From: Runella limosa DSM 17973
GTDB taxonomy: Bacteria > Bacteroidota > Bacteroidia > Cytophagales > Spirosomataceae
Reading direction: 5' to 3'
Assembly (NCBI RefSeq): GCF_000482465.1
Contig: NZ_AXVJ01000040.1
Span: 1-64,000 of the forward strand
DNA: 64,000 nt
The notes under the pieces were generated by a model. That model had not been told where the DNA came from and made no database searches. It saw only the letters and a program-made list of their open reading frames with translations. Position 1 is the first letter of the stretch. Each line of letters opens with the position of its first letter. The translations under genes and the position numbers were made by a program. This document shows, one piece after another, positions 35,235-42,873 of the stretch.

Positions 35235-36752
35235 ATGAGCTACATCGAAATAATGGATACGACACTCCGCGATGGTGAACAAACCAGCGGAGTGTCTTTT
35301 TCGGCTTCGGAGAAATTGGCCTTGGCGCAATTGCTCCTTACCGAAGTAAAAGTGGACCGAATCGAGATTGCTTCTGCACGGGTATCAGCAGGGGAATTGA
35401 AAGCGGTTCAAAAAATCACGAAGTGGGCGCAAGAAAATGGCTATATCGACAAGGTGGAAGTACTCACATTTGTCGACGGTGAGGCATCTATTAACTGGAT
35501 GCTTGAGTCAGGGGCTAAAGTGATGAATCTTCTTACCAAAGGGTCGCTTAATCACTTGACGCACCAACTCAAAAAAACGCCTGAAGCGCACTTTGCTGAC
35601 ATTCAAAAAGTAATCGAATTAGCGCAATCAAAAGGAATTTCGGCCAATGTTTACCTCGAAGACTGGAGCAATGGAATGCGCAATTCACCCGAATATGTAT
35701 TTCAATTTCTTGATTTTCTAACTACCCAGCCGATTTTACGGGTGTTGCTCCCTGATACCTTGGGCGTCTTAACCCCTGCTGAGTCGTATTCGTACATCAA
35801 GTCAATCGTTGAACGCTACCCCAATCACCACTTTGATTTCCACGCCCACAACGACTATGACCTCGGCATCGCTAACGTCATGGAAGCCGTACGCGCGGGA
35901 GCTCATGGGCTTCACTTGACCGTAAACGGGATGGGCGAACGAGCAGGTAATGCGCCGTTGGCTAGTGCCATTGCCGTTTTGAAAGACTTTATGCCAGAAG
36001 TAGAGACGGGCGTCGTGGAGGAGTCGTTGTTTTCTGTAAGTAAGATTGTCGAAACCTTCTCTGGGTTACGCATTCCTGCAAACAAACCGATTGTCGGTGA
36101 CAATGTGTTTACCCAAACCGCAGGAATTCACGCCGACGGCGACAAAAAAAACAACCTCTACTTCAACGAGTTAATGCCTGAGCGTTTCGGGCGGAAGCGT
36201 TCGTACGCCTTGGGCAAAACGTCGGGCAAGGCCAATATCGAGAACAACCTTCACGAATTGGGCATTAAGCTTTCCGACGAAGACCTCAAAAAGGTAACGC
36301 AGCGTATCATCGAACTTGGCGACCGCAAGGAAGTAGTAACGCAAGAAGACTTGCCGTATATTATTTCGGACGTGTTGGATAGCAACGCGATTGAGTTTAA
36401 GATTGAGATTCTTAACTACGTCCTGACGCACTCCAAAGACCTTCGCCCTTCAGCGACGCTCAAACTCAAAATTGAGGATGAAACGTTTGAAGAAAATGCG
36501 CAAGGCGACGGCCAGTACGATGCGTTTATGAATGCGTTGAAAAAGATTTATGCAAAGAAAGATTTGGAACTTCCTTTGCTGACGGACTATGCAGTTCGTA
36601 TCCCAACGGGTGGACAAACCGACGCGCTTTGTGAGACTGTAATCACGTGGAATTGGAATCAAAAAGAGTTTAAAACGCGTGGCCTCGACTCTGACCAAAC
36701 GGTCTCAGCCATCAAAGCCACTCAAAAAATGCTAAACTTGATTTCGCTTTAA
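35235..36752 (+). CDS. cimA: (R)-citramalate synthase-like protein (LeuA/CimA family)
   Basis: 505-residue Claisen-condensing enzyme with a TIM barrel and a C-terminal allosteric domain. The sequence DTTLRDGEQTSGVSFSASEKL at the start and VEIAS-like EIASARVSAGEL resemble Leptospira CimA more than 2-isopropylmalate synthase. Residues I recall as the pyruvate-specific pocket of that enzyme (Leu81, Leu104, Tyr144, Glu146) align with Leu77, Leu100, Tyr140 and Glu142 here. The metal motif HAHNDYD and the C-terminal regulatory domain (IPTGGQTDALCETVITW) are present. It would make citramalate from pyruvate and acetyl-CoA, feeding isoleucine through LeuCDB. Often annotated as an IPMS-regulatory-domain protein; a leuA function is the alternative. 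Confidence 0.78.
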   Translation: MSYIEIMDTTLRDGEQTSGVSFSASEKLALAQLLLTEVKVDRIEIASARVSAGELKAVQKITKWAQENGYIDKVEVLTFVDGEASINWMLESGAKVMNLLTKGSLNHLTHQLKKTPEAHFADIQKVIELAQSKGISANVYLEDWSNGMRNSPEYVFQFLDFLTTQPILRVLLPDTLGVLTPAESYSYIKSIVERYPNHHFDFHAHNDYDLGIANVMEAVRAGAHGLHLTVNGMGERAGNAPLASAIAVLKDFMPEVETGVVEESLFSVSKIVETFSGLRIPANKPIVGDNVFTQTAGIHADGDKKNNLYFNELMPERFGRKRSYALGKTSGKANIENNLHELGIKLSDEDLKKVTQRIIELGDRKEVVTQEDLPYIISDVLDSNAIEFKIEILNYVLTHSKDLRPSATLKLKIEDETFEENAQGDGQYDAFMNALKKIYAKKDLELPLLTDYAVRIPTGGQTDALCETVITWNWNQKEFKTRGLDSDQTVSAIKATQKMLNLISL

Positions 36753-36763
36753 AAGATAATTGA

Positions 36764-36787
36764 TTAACCACGGAGTATCACAGAGTT
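36764..36787. repeat. Left inverted-repeat end of the GxxExxY unit
   Basis: TTAACCACGGAGTATCACAG followed by AGTT runs directly into the GxxExxY start codon. It is an imperfect inverted match to 37175-37193 (AACTCTGTGTAACTCGGTG) and to 37217-37236 (CCGTGTAACTCAGTGGTTAA). Confidence 0.7.
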
Positions 36788-37174
36788 ATGGCACGGAGTT
36801 ATACGGAGTTTGATAATCTTACTGGCAATATTTTAAAATGTGCCTACGAGGTACATACAAAATTAGGGCCAGGTTTGTTAGAAAGTGCTTATAAGGAGTG
36901 CCTAGCCTACAAATTACAAGCAGAAGGGTTATTTGTTGAAAAAGAGAAAGCAATGCCCCTAATTTTTGAAGAAGTAAAACTTGAGTGTGGTTACCGAATT
37001 GACATCTTGGTCGAGAAATCAATTGTATTAGAATTGAAGTCAGTAGAATCTTTAAATGATGTCCATACAGCACAAATATTGACTTATATGCGTTTAGGCG
37101 AATACAAAATTGGGTATTTGATGAATTTTAATGTAAGCAGCTTACGGAATGGCATCAAAAGGTATGTATTATAA
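36788..37174 (+). CDS. GxxExxY-family protein
   Basis: 128 residues. It carries the naming motif GPGLLESAYKECL (GxxExxY, about residues 27-39) and the family's EVKLECGYRIDILVEKSIVLELKSVE and GYLMNFN segments, which look like a PD-(D/E)XK nuclease-type core (D, E and K in order). Function unknown. It lies between the citramalate-synthase-like gene and leuB and is enclosed by inverted repeats, which suggests it is an inserted unit and not part of the pathway. Confidence 0.88.
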   Translation: MARSYTEFDNLTGNILKCAYEVHTKLGPGLLESAYKECLAYKLQAEGLFVEKEKAMPLIFEEVKLECGYRIDILVEKSIVLELKSVESLNDVHTAQILTYMRLGEYKIGYLMNFNVSSLRNGIKRYVL

Positions 37175-37236
37175 AACTCTGTGTAACTCGGTGACAAACC
37201 GCTGCGGCGGACCGCTCCGTGTAACTCAGTGGTTAA
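37175..37236. repeat. Right inverted-repeat end of the GxxExxY unit (two subrepeats)
   Basis: Two copies of a GTGTAACTC-type word lie at 37175-37193 and 37217-37236, separated by a GC-rich segment (CCGCTGCGGCGG). Together they form the inverted partner of 36764-36787. The first subrepeat begins directly after the gene's stop codon. Confidence 0.68.
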
Positions 37237-37251
37237 AATTCAAAATTACAA

Positions 37252-38325
37252 ATGGCAAAAAAACACATCCTTATCGTACCCGGTGATGGAATCGGGCAAG
37301 AAGTTACCACGGTTGGTAAACAAGTTTTAGACCGTATCGCCGAAAAATTCGGCCATGAATTTACCTACGACGAAGCCCTCATCGGCCACGTAGCCATCGA
37401 AGCAACGGGCGACCCGCTTCCTGAAGAAACCCTCGTTAAAATGCGTGCTTCGGACGCTATTTTGTTTGGCGCCGTAGGTCACCCAAAATACGACAACGAC
37501 CCATCGGCGAAAGTACGCCCAGAGCAGGGCTTGTTGAAAATGCGTAAAGAACTTGGTTTGTACGCCAACCTCCGCCCTATCAAGTTGTTCGACGAATTGT
37601 TGGAAGCCTCAAGTATCAAGCCCGAAATCCTAAAAGGCAGCGATATCCTCTTCTTCCGCGAGTTGACGGGCGACGTGTATTTTGGAAAACGCGAGCGTCT
37701 CGACGACGGCAACACGGCGTACGACACCATGATTTACAGCAAATACGAAGTAGAGCGTATTGCTCGTAAAGCATTTGAAGCAGCTCGTACCCGTAGCAAA
37801 AAATTGATGTCAGTTGATAAAGCTAACGTTTTGGAGTCGAGCCGTTTGTGGCGCGAAGTAATTCAAAAAATTGCTCCCGAATATCCAGATGTAGAAGTTG
37901 AGCATCAGTTCATTGACGCCGCTGCAATGTTGCTCATCAAAGATCCACGTCGTTTTGATGTAGTGGTAACGGGTAACCTTTTCGGTGATATTTTGACCGA
38001 CGAAGCCAGTCAAATTGCAGGTTCGATGGGAATGTTGGCGTCGGCATCGGTAGGCGACAGCACGGGCGTTTATGAGCCTATCCACGGTTCGGCGCACGAT
38101 ATTACGGGCAAAGGCGTAGCCAACCCATTGGCCTCTGTTCTTTCTGCCGCGTTGTTGTTGGATATTTCGTTTGGCCTAAAAGCCGAAGCAGATGCCATCA
38201 TCGCAGCGGTTGACAAAGTATTGAAAGACGGTTTCCGTACACGCGACATCGCCAACAGCGAAACTCCAGCCGATAAAATCCTAGGTACTGATGCCATGGG
38301 TGCAGAGTTGTTGAAGCATTTGTAG
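37252..38325 (+). CDS. leuB: 3-isopropylmalate dehydrogenase
   Basis: NAD-dependent decarboxylating dehydrogenase of 357 residues, acting on isopropylmalate and, in related enzymes, methylmalate. Signatures: VPGDGIGQEV at the start, LRPIKLFDELLEASSIKPEIL with ELTGDVYFGKRE, and GSAHDITGKGVANPLASVLSAALL near the C-terminus. It is the last gene of the branched-chain cluster; a duplicated hairpin follows. Confidence 0.96.
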   Translation: MAKKHILIVPGDGIGQEVTTVGKQVLDRIAEKFGHEFTYDEALIGHVAIEATGDPLPEETLVKMRASDAILFGAVGHPKYDNDPSAKVRPEQGLLKMRKELGLYANLRPIKLFDELLEASSIKPEILKGSDILFFRELTGDVYFGKRERLDDGNTAYDTMIYSKYEVERIARKAFEAARTRSKKLMSVDKANVLESSRLWREVIQKIAPEYPDVEVEHQFIDAAAMLLIKDPRRFDVVVTGNLFGDILTDEASQIAGSMGMLASASVGDSTGVYEPIHGSAHDITGKGVANPLASVLSAALLLDISFGLKAEADAIIAAVDKVLKDGFRTRDIANSETPADKILGTDAMGAELLKHL

Positions 38326-38331
38326 GAATCA

Positions 38332-38409
38332 ATGATTCAAACGATTAGAAACATACTAACAAAGCCCCACATAGCCATCGTTTGGACGGTGGCTATTTTG
38401 GGGCTTTGA
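38332..38409 (+). pseudogene. Truncated copy of the start of the VanZ-like gene
   Basis: A 25-codon frame (MIQTIRNILTKPHIAIVWTV, then AILGL and a stop) closely matches the N-terminus of the VanZ-like protein at 39086-39448 (...SKPHIAIVWTVVILGL). DNA identity over the core 38360-38408 versus 39114-39162 is one mismatch in about 49. After the core the two sequences diverge at once, so this looks like a 5' duplication left when the DUF5615/DUF433 pair was inserted. The core also folds into a hairpin that may now end the leuB transcript. Confidence 0.72.
38361..38407 (+). terminator. Long hairpin after leuB (possible terminator)
   Basis: AAAGCCCCA (38361-38369) pairs with TGGGGCTTT (38399-38407), and inside it ATAGCCA (38371-38377) pairs with TGGCTAT (38390-38396). 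The stem is long and strong but only a short T stretch follows. The same sequence recurs at 39114-39162 inside the VanZ-like gene, so structure and coding origin are entangled. Confidence 0.55.
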
Positions 38410-38419
38410 TAATACTCAT

Positions 38420-38785
38420 TTAAAAAGGTAACTGTTTAATCCTAATCTTACGGTCATCTACCGTAACAGTAGCTCCAGCTTCAAGATAGGGAATCAATTC
38501 AGATAAGTGATCCTCGACAAATGCCTTTAAAAACGTTTTACTCATTTTTGAAGTTCGGAATGTTAATATAGAAGGCTTAGTTTCATTATTCAAAGCCGCC
38601 AATCGAGAGAAATCTAAATCAAAAGTTACGATAATGAAGCCATTTTCTTGGGCAAATAGTCTTATGACTTCATCAGGCGTATTGGTTAGCCTGTAATCAG
38701 AAACATGAAAACTTTCGTGATTGTTGTCAATACAAAATACTTCACTGTAGTACGAAGGCAGATTTTCGTCTAGTAGAAACTTCAT
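38420..38785 (-). CDS. DUF5615 PIN-like protein (probable toxin-like partner)
   Basis: 121 residues beginning FLLDENLPS (PIN-like acidic residues Asp6, Glu7) with a second acidic motif IIVTFDLDFSRLA. This matches the DUF5615 (Mut7-C/PIN-like) family, predicted RNases. Its start overlaps the upstream DUF433 gene by 4 nt, the usual order antitoxin then toxin. Activity has not been inferred beyond family. Confidence 0.85.
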   Translation of the reverse strand: MKFLLDENLPSYYSEVFCIDNNHESFHVSDYRLTNTPDEVIRLFAQENGFIIVTFDLDFSRLAALNNETKPSILTFRTSKMSKTFLKAFVEDHLSELIPYLEAGATVTVDDRKIRIKQLPF

Positions 38786-39018
38786 GCTGCTTTCATCGGA
38801 ATGTATATTTCTTGTATGCGCTGCGCTGCAAACATAATTGCCTCGTTAATAGCCGTTTCTGATAACTGAGGAAAAGCCACAAGTAAATCACCAACCGACA
38901 TTCCACCAGCAAGATGCGCTAAAATAGATGATACCGTAATACGCGTATCTTTGATTCGTGGTAAACCTTGACAAATACCTGAATCAGCAACGATGTAAGA
39001 GAAATTAGTAATTTGCAT
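38782..39018 (-). CDS. DUF433 protein (probable antitoxin)
   Basis: 78 residues. The core GLPRIKDTRITVSSILAHLAGGMSVGDLLVAFPQLSETAINEAIMFAA is typical of DUF433, a winged-helix-like antitoxin partner of DUF5615. It is translationally coupled to the downstream gene. The pair is transcribed against leuB and the VanZ-like gene. Confidence 0.86.
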   Translation of the reverse strand: MQITNFSYIVADSGICQGLPRIKDTRITVSSILAHLAGGMSVGDLLVAFPQLSETAINEAIMFAAQRIQEIYIPMKAA

Positions 39019-39085
39019 AGCTATTTTCTGATGTATTTATTGCCAAAGTTAGGTAGTTAAAATCGCTTTGGCAAATCTGAACACA

Positions 39086-39448
39086 ATGATTAAACAACTC
39101 ACAAAAATGTTTTCAAAGCCCCACATAGCCATCGTTTGGACGGTGGTTATTTTGGGGCTTTGCTCTATTCCACGTCAAGAAATGCCCGATGGAATGGGTT
39201 CTGACAAACTCCATCACTTTGGAGCGTTTGGAATATTAGGCGCACTTTGGTACTGGGCTAAACCTAACCCTTGGTGGGTGATTATTGGCGGAAGTTTGTA
39301 CGGATTATTTATTGAAGTATGGCAATATGTAATGCCCATTGGCCGCACATTCGACTTGTATGACGCCTTGGCCGATGCGGTTGGGGTCATTGTTGCGGTG
39401 CCTATTGCCCACTGGATTTGGAAATTCATCAAAACCTACGAAAGTTGA
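39086..39448 (+). CDS. VanZ-like family membrane protein
   Basis: About 120 residues with three to four membrane segments and the VanZ-like pattern SDKLHHFGAFGILGALWYWA...GLFIEVWQYVMPIGRTFDLYDALADAVG. Start is the ATG at 39086 (MIKQLTKMFSKPHIAIVW). VanZ confers low-level teicoplanin resistance in some Gram-positives; in Bacteroidota the role is unknown. Its first part is duplicated at 38332-38409, on the far side of the DUF5615/DUF433 pair. Confidence 0.85.
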   Translation: MIKQLTKMFSKPHIAIVWTVVILGLCSIPRQEMPDGMGSDKLHHFGAFGILGALWYWAKPNPWWVIIGGSLYGLFIEVWQYVMPIGRTFDLYDALADAVGVIVAVPIAHWIWKFIKTYES

Positions 39449-39788
39449 TTTAGAGTGTAGTTACTTCTTTTATGTTGCACGATTTTTACAAAAAACACCC
39501 AACAAGCCAAAGGTTATCAACCGTTTAATCAAAACATCTCGAAATATCTACCATGAGATTGTTCAAGAATCATTTATAGTATTCCTTTGCAATGGTCTTA
39601 GTGGAAACATGAGCATTTTTTCATCTGAAAATGATGGAGAATGTGATAAACTGCAGAGCTAACCACACGGAAGGCTTTGCAGTTTTTTTGTTGTAAATTC
39701 AAACCTGACCAGCTTTGAGCGCGGCGACGAACCACCCTGTTTTTAGCCCATAAAGTATCATTCTTATTCTCCATAATCAAGCAAGCAA
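39449..39788. other. Intergenic stretch without a recognised gene
   Basis: About 340 bp. Neither strand has a convincing gene; short frames here lack family signals. A candidate promoter for the following secreted-protein cluster lies near its end (39688-39717). Nothing else is seen. Confidence 0.5.
39688..39717 (+). promoter_or_regulatory. Candidate promoter of the secreted-protein cluster
   Basis: TTG (39688-39690), 19-nt spacer, CAGCTTTG (39710-39717), one mismatch from TAnnTTTG. It lies about 70 bp before the first ATG of the cluster. Confidence 0.4.
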
Positions 39789-40304
39789 ATGGTCATAAAA
39801 AAAATTACAACAAGCCTTCTTTTACTGTTGGCGGTCTTGGGCAAGGTAGCTGCGCAGCCTTATACTTTGGACAAAAAAATAAAGCCAATAGAGTTGAAAA
39901 TGTTTGATTACAAGAAAAAGGGAGAACCTCTGATGAATGGAAAGATCCACAGTTCGGTCTTTAAGCAAGAAAAAGATACGGCGTATTTTTTTGTAAAAGG
40001 AGCAGGCATATACCAAACAGTCATAGTAGCAATAGCCAACAAAAAAACTAATCAAGTGCTAGGAGTCACTTTGTGTAAAGATAGCTGGAACAAACCCGAC
40101 CGAATGGCTAAGGTAGAAGGCTCAAAGACTTATTATGAAAAGTTCAGGACCGAAGGTAGCTTCGGTATCAGAGTCATTCCTAAGCAAGCAAAGAATGAAT
40201 ATCAGATTATGGTATGGATTAGTGATGAACCCAAGACCATAAAAATACCCGATGCCTTTCGCTTGAAAACTACTAAAACTACTAACAACAAGAAGAAACC
40301 ATGA
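39789..40304 (+). CDS. Secreted protein of unknown function, cluster gene 1
   Basis: 171 residues with a clear signal peptide (KKITTSLLLLLAVLGKVAAQ). The mature part is lysine-rich, with a short beta-rich stretch (YQTVIVAIANKKTNQVLGVTLCKDSWNKPD) and a basic tail (KTTKTTNNKKKP). No family recognised. It overlaps the next gene by 4 nt (ATGA), so the two are coupled. Probable location: periplasm or outer surface. Confidence 0.75.
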   Translation: MVIKKITTSLLLLLAVLGKVAAQPYTLDKKIKPIELKMFDYKKKGEPLMNGKIHSSVFKQEKDTAYFFVKGAGIYQTVIVAIANKKTNQVLGVTLCKDSWNKPDRMAKVEGSKTYYEKFRTEGSFGIRVIPKQAKNEYQIMVWISDEPKTIKIPDAFRLKTTKTTNNKKKP

Positions 40305-40948
40305 AAAGCATTATTATTTTCTGTATCTGCATAAGTAGTTTTTGTCTAGGTAGTTTGGCCCAAGGACGCGTAACACAAACAATGATGAATATAGGTGATG
40401 TGCTTACGGATGATTTTACAGGTGCGATGCTTGATGGCATGGAGACTATTATAACATCAGGAGGTAGTGTTTCTGATATGAGAGATGGTACAGCAACCCT
40501 TTCTTCAACCGAATGTGTTCCCGATTTTACCCAAGATTTGAGCCAAGATGTGATAGTGAGCTGCAACGAGGAACCAAGCTGTATTGATTGTTTCGAAAAA
40601 GCGTACGCAAAAGTAAATTTTTACCGAAGACAATTGGCTCGATTACGATGTATCTACAATAACACAAAGACGTATAAAGACGCCGCAGTTGCCCTTGGTG
40701 ACAACACCAGTGGTATTCATGCGATGGCAGGAATGGCTTGGCAAAAAGAACGAGTCACCATTATGAATACCTACAAGAATATGCAAAAAACTTACGACGC
40801 CAAAAGCACCCAATTTTTGGAAGGACTCTATGACTCTTTGCAAGAACTTAATACCTGTATGTACATAGCTGGCGAGAATAATTGGTACACCAAGTCAGGC
40901 TTTATTTATTTCGAGTTTATGCAAGAACGCTACAAACGAGCCGACTAA
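40301..40948 (+). CDS. Secreted cysteine-containing protein of unknown function, cluster gene 2
   Basis: 215 residues; signal peptide ends near ...FCLGSLAQ. The mature part has six cysteines (two CxxC-like pairs around VSCNEEPSCIDCFEKAY, plus later single ones), suggesting disulfides, followed by a long helical region. No family recognised. It is coupled to gene 1 (4-nt overlap), and gene 3 starts 2 nt after its stop. Confidence 0.75.
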   Translation: MKSIIIFCICISSFCLGSLAQGRVTQTMMNIGDVLTDDFTGAMLDGMETIITSGGSVSDMRDGTATLSSTECVPDFTQDLSQDVIVSCNEEPSCIDCFEKAYAKVNFYRRQLARLRCIYNNTKTYKDAAVALGDNTSGIHAMAGMAWQKERVTIMNTYKNMQKTYDAKSTQFLEGLYDSLQELNTCMYIAGENNWYTKSGFIYFEFMQERYKRAD

Positions 40949-40950
40949 CT

Positions 40951-42273
40951 ATGAAACACCTCATTTGTATTACAGCTTTGTTATTGTTATTTGAAACACT
41001 AACTGCACAAACGCCAAAACCTAAAGAAAACTTTGACATTGAGGCTTTTAAGGCCCAAGTAGAAGCTATGTCGAAGAAAGAAAAAGAGGCTAAAACTACG
41101 AATCAAAGCAGCACGCCAAGTAGGGGTAGTAGTCGCGGGGCTAACCCGAAAGCATCTTATGAGCGGTTGAGCGATGCCGAAAAAGCAATGCTAAAAGATT
41201 GGCCCATGCCACCCGATGTTTTTCGCACTGCCGATGAAGCCCAAGCTTTTGAAGACAAACTTAAAGGTAAAGACGTCACAAAGATGATCAATGCAAACCC
41301 GACGGCTTCAATAGCTTTCAAATTACACTTGATAAGTTATCAAGGAATTCATCAGAAAGCGATGAGAATTGTAAAAGAAGCCGCCACCAAAAAAGCCAAA
41401 TTTCAACAAGAAAACCCCAGCATCAATTTTGGCGAAGCAACGGGCAAAACCTATGTCTGCAAAAATGACGTCATTTATTTACCACTCGGCGATGCCTCCT
41501 TCGCGGATGAAGTTGTGTCGGTCAACTACGGCGGTGGCGACATTCGTTTTCCCGAAAAAAACAGTCTTAATGCTCCAGACTATGTAGAAACATCTAACCG
41601 CCGCGAAAACAAAGGAGTATATAGCTTGGGGCTGGGTGGGTCGCTTATCGTCAAATTCACCAACAACGCTTTGGTTGACGTAAAAGGCCCCGATTTATAT
41701 GTCTTTGAAATGGGGCAAGTAGAGCCTACCAACTTAGAAATCAGCACCGATGGTAGTAATTGGATAAGTGTAGGCACAATCAGTGGTGGCGTAGCCGAGG
41801 TGGACATCAGCAAAATGGCCAAACCAAATGAATATTACTATTATGTCCGACTGACTGATCTAAAATCATCGTCAACCGTACCTGGAGCTGACATAGATGC
41901 CGTGGCTACCATTGGCGGGGCTATGCGATTGAGCCTAAATGCAGAAGTACTGTTTGATACTGGCAAATCAGACCTGAAACCCGAAGGCGTTGCCGCCATT
42001 AAAAAACTGGCAACGCAGCTCAAAGACATCCAAAAAGCGACCCTCAATATAGCAGGCTATACTGACGATATTGGCAGTGACGATACCAACCAAAAACTAT
42101 CTTTGGCCAGAGCTGCGTCTGTTTCTAAGGTATTGCAACAAGAAGTTGGAGGTAGCAATAGGTTTGTATTCAAAACCAAAGGTTACGGAGAACAAAACCC
42201 AACAGTTCCCAACAACAATGATGAAAATCGCAAGAAAAACCGAAGAGTCGAAGTCTTAGTAGCGTCATTTTGA
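40951..42273 (+). CDS. OmpA-family protein with a central beta-sandwich domain, cluster gene 3
   Basis: 440 residues from the ATG at 40951 (MKHLICITALLLLFETLTAQ signal peptide); a longer frame from 40882 would overlap gene 2 and lacks support. Mature order: a charged linker (about 20-60) and helical region (about 60-150), a beta-sandwich resembling a discoidin/carbohydrate-binding fold (PTNLEISTDGSNWISVGTISGG...PGADIDAVATIGG, about 190-310), and a C-terminal OmpA domain (LFDTGKSDLKPEGVAAIKKLATQL...NRRVEVLVASF). The OmpA domain should bind peptidoglycan while the sandwich faces a ligand. The cluster context suggests an envelope complex with genes 1, 2 and 4. Confidence 0.8.
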   Translation: MKHLICITALLLLFETLTAQTPKPKENFDIEAFKAQVEAMSKKEKEAKTTNQSSTPSRGSSRGANPKASYERLSDAEKAMLKDWPMPPDVFRTADEAQAFEDKLKGKDVTKMINANPTASIAFKLHLISYQGIHQKAMRIVKEAATKKAKFQQENPSINFGEATGKTYVCKNDVIYLPLGDASFADEVVSVNYGGGDIRFPEKNSLNAPDYVETSNRRENKGVYSLGLGGSLIVKFTNNALVDVKGPDLYVFEMGQVEPTNLEISTDGSNWISVGTISGGVAEVDISKMAKPNEYYYYVRLTDLKSSSTVPGADIDAVATIGGAMRLSLNAEVLFDTGKSDLKPEGVAAIKKLATQLKDIQKATLNIAGYTDDIGSDDTNQKLSLARAASVSKVLQQEVGGSNRFVFKTKGYGEQNPTVPNNNDENRKKNRRVEVLVASF

Positions 42274-42320
42274 ACCACTCAGCGACAGCTTCAATTTTAC
42301 AACTATCATAAACATTACCT

Positions 42321-42749
42321 ATGAAATATCTGCTTCTGGTTTTTTCCTGTTTGATTTCTGTATTTGTAGTCAAAGCACAAAAATCGTCCTGTAATTGTAC
42401 GACCAAGCAAGGCAATTATTCACTTACAATCGAAGGCACGGTTATTTATAAAGGCACAAGCAAAGCTAAAGGGCATACTTACGATGTAAATTTGAGCTTT
42501 AAAAATGAGTCGAGTTGTGGGTTGAAGGTCGAATCAATACTCATGGGAAGTACACTCATAAACCCTGCCGTTAGCCTAAACACCGACTCCAAAAGCCGTA
42601 AGAAAAGCTTCAAAAAACTAATTCAGCTCAACACTTTGCTCGAACCCTCAGTCGGTTTAGACGACGCCCTTTTTGCCGATTTGCTCGTAAGTTATACACT
42701 CAATGGCAAGCCCTGCTCACATGATGTGACTGTGGCTTACAAAAAATAA
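42321..42749 (+). CDS. Secreted protein of unknown function, cluster gene 4
   Basis: 142 residues; signal peptide ends near ...ISVFVVKAQ, followed by a cysteine cluster (SSCNCTTKQG). The rest alternates beta-type segments with two further cysteines (SSCGLKV, GKPCSHDV). No family recognised. It follows the OmpA gene by 47 nt on the same strand. Confidence 0.72.
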   Translation: MKYLLLVFSCLISVFVVKAQKSSCNCTTKQGNYSLTIEGTVIYKGTSKAKGHTYDVNLSFKNESSCGLKVESILMGSTLINPAVSLNTDSKSRKKSFKKLIQLNTLLEPSVGLDDALFADLLVSYTLNGKPCSHDVTVAYKK

Positions 42750-42825
42750 TTTGGCTCGTAATGTATCAATGCCCTGCGCTGCTTCTTTCGTAATTGCAAT
42801 TCTAGCCATAGCGATATTTATTAAA

Positions 42826-42855
42826 AAACCTGTGAGGGTTTAGCCCCACAGGTTT
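42826..42855 (-). terminator. Terminator after the aldehyde dehydrogenase gene
   Basis: AAACCTGTG (42826-42834) pairs with CACAGGTTT (42847-42855), with inner GGG/CCC pairs. In minus-strand direction a T run follows. It belongs to the AACCTGTGAGGGTTT type of hairpin; a related one is at 62428-62460. Confidence 0.75.
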
Positions 42856-42873
42856 ACCCTCTTCCCTACTAGC

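Noticed and set aside
39339-39662. 107-codon frame running out of the VanZ-like gene
   Set aside because: Begins inside VanZ in another frame and has no recognisable content downstream.
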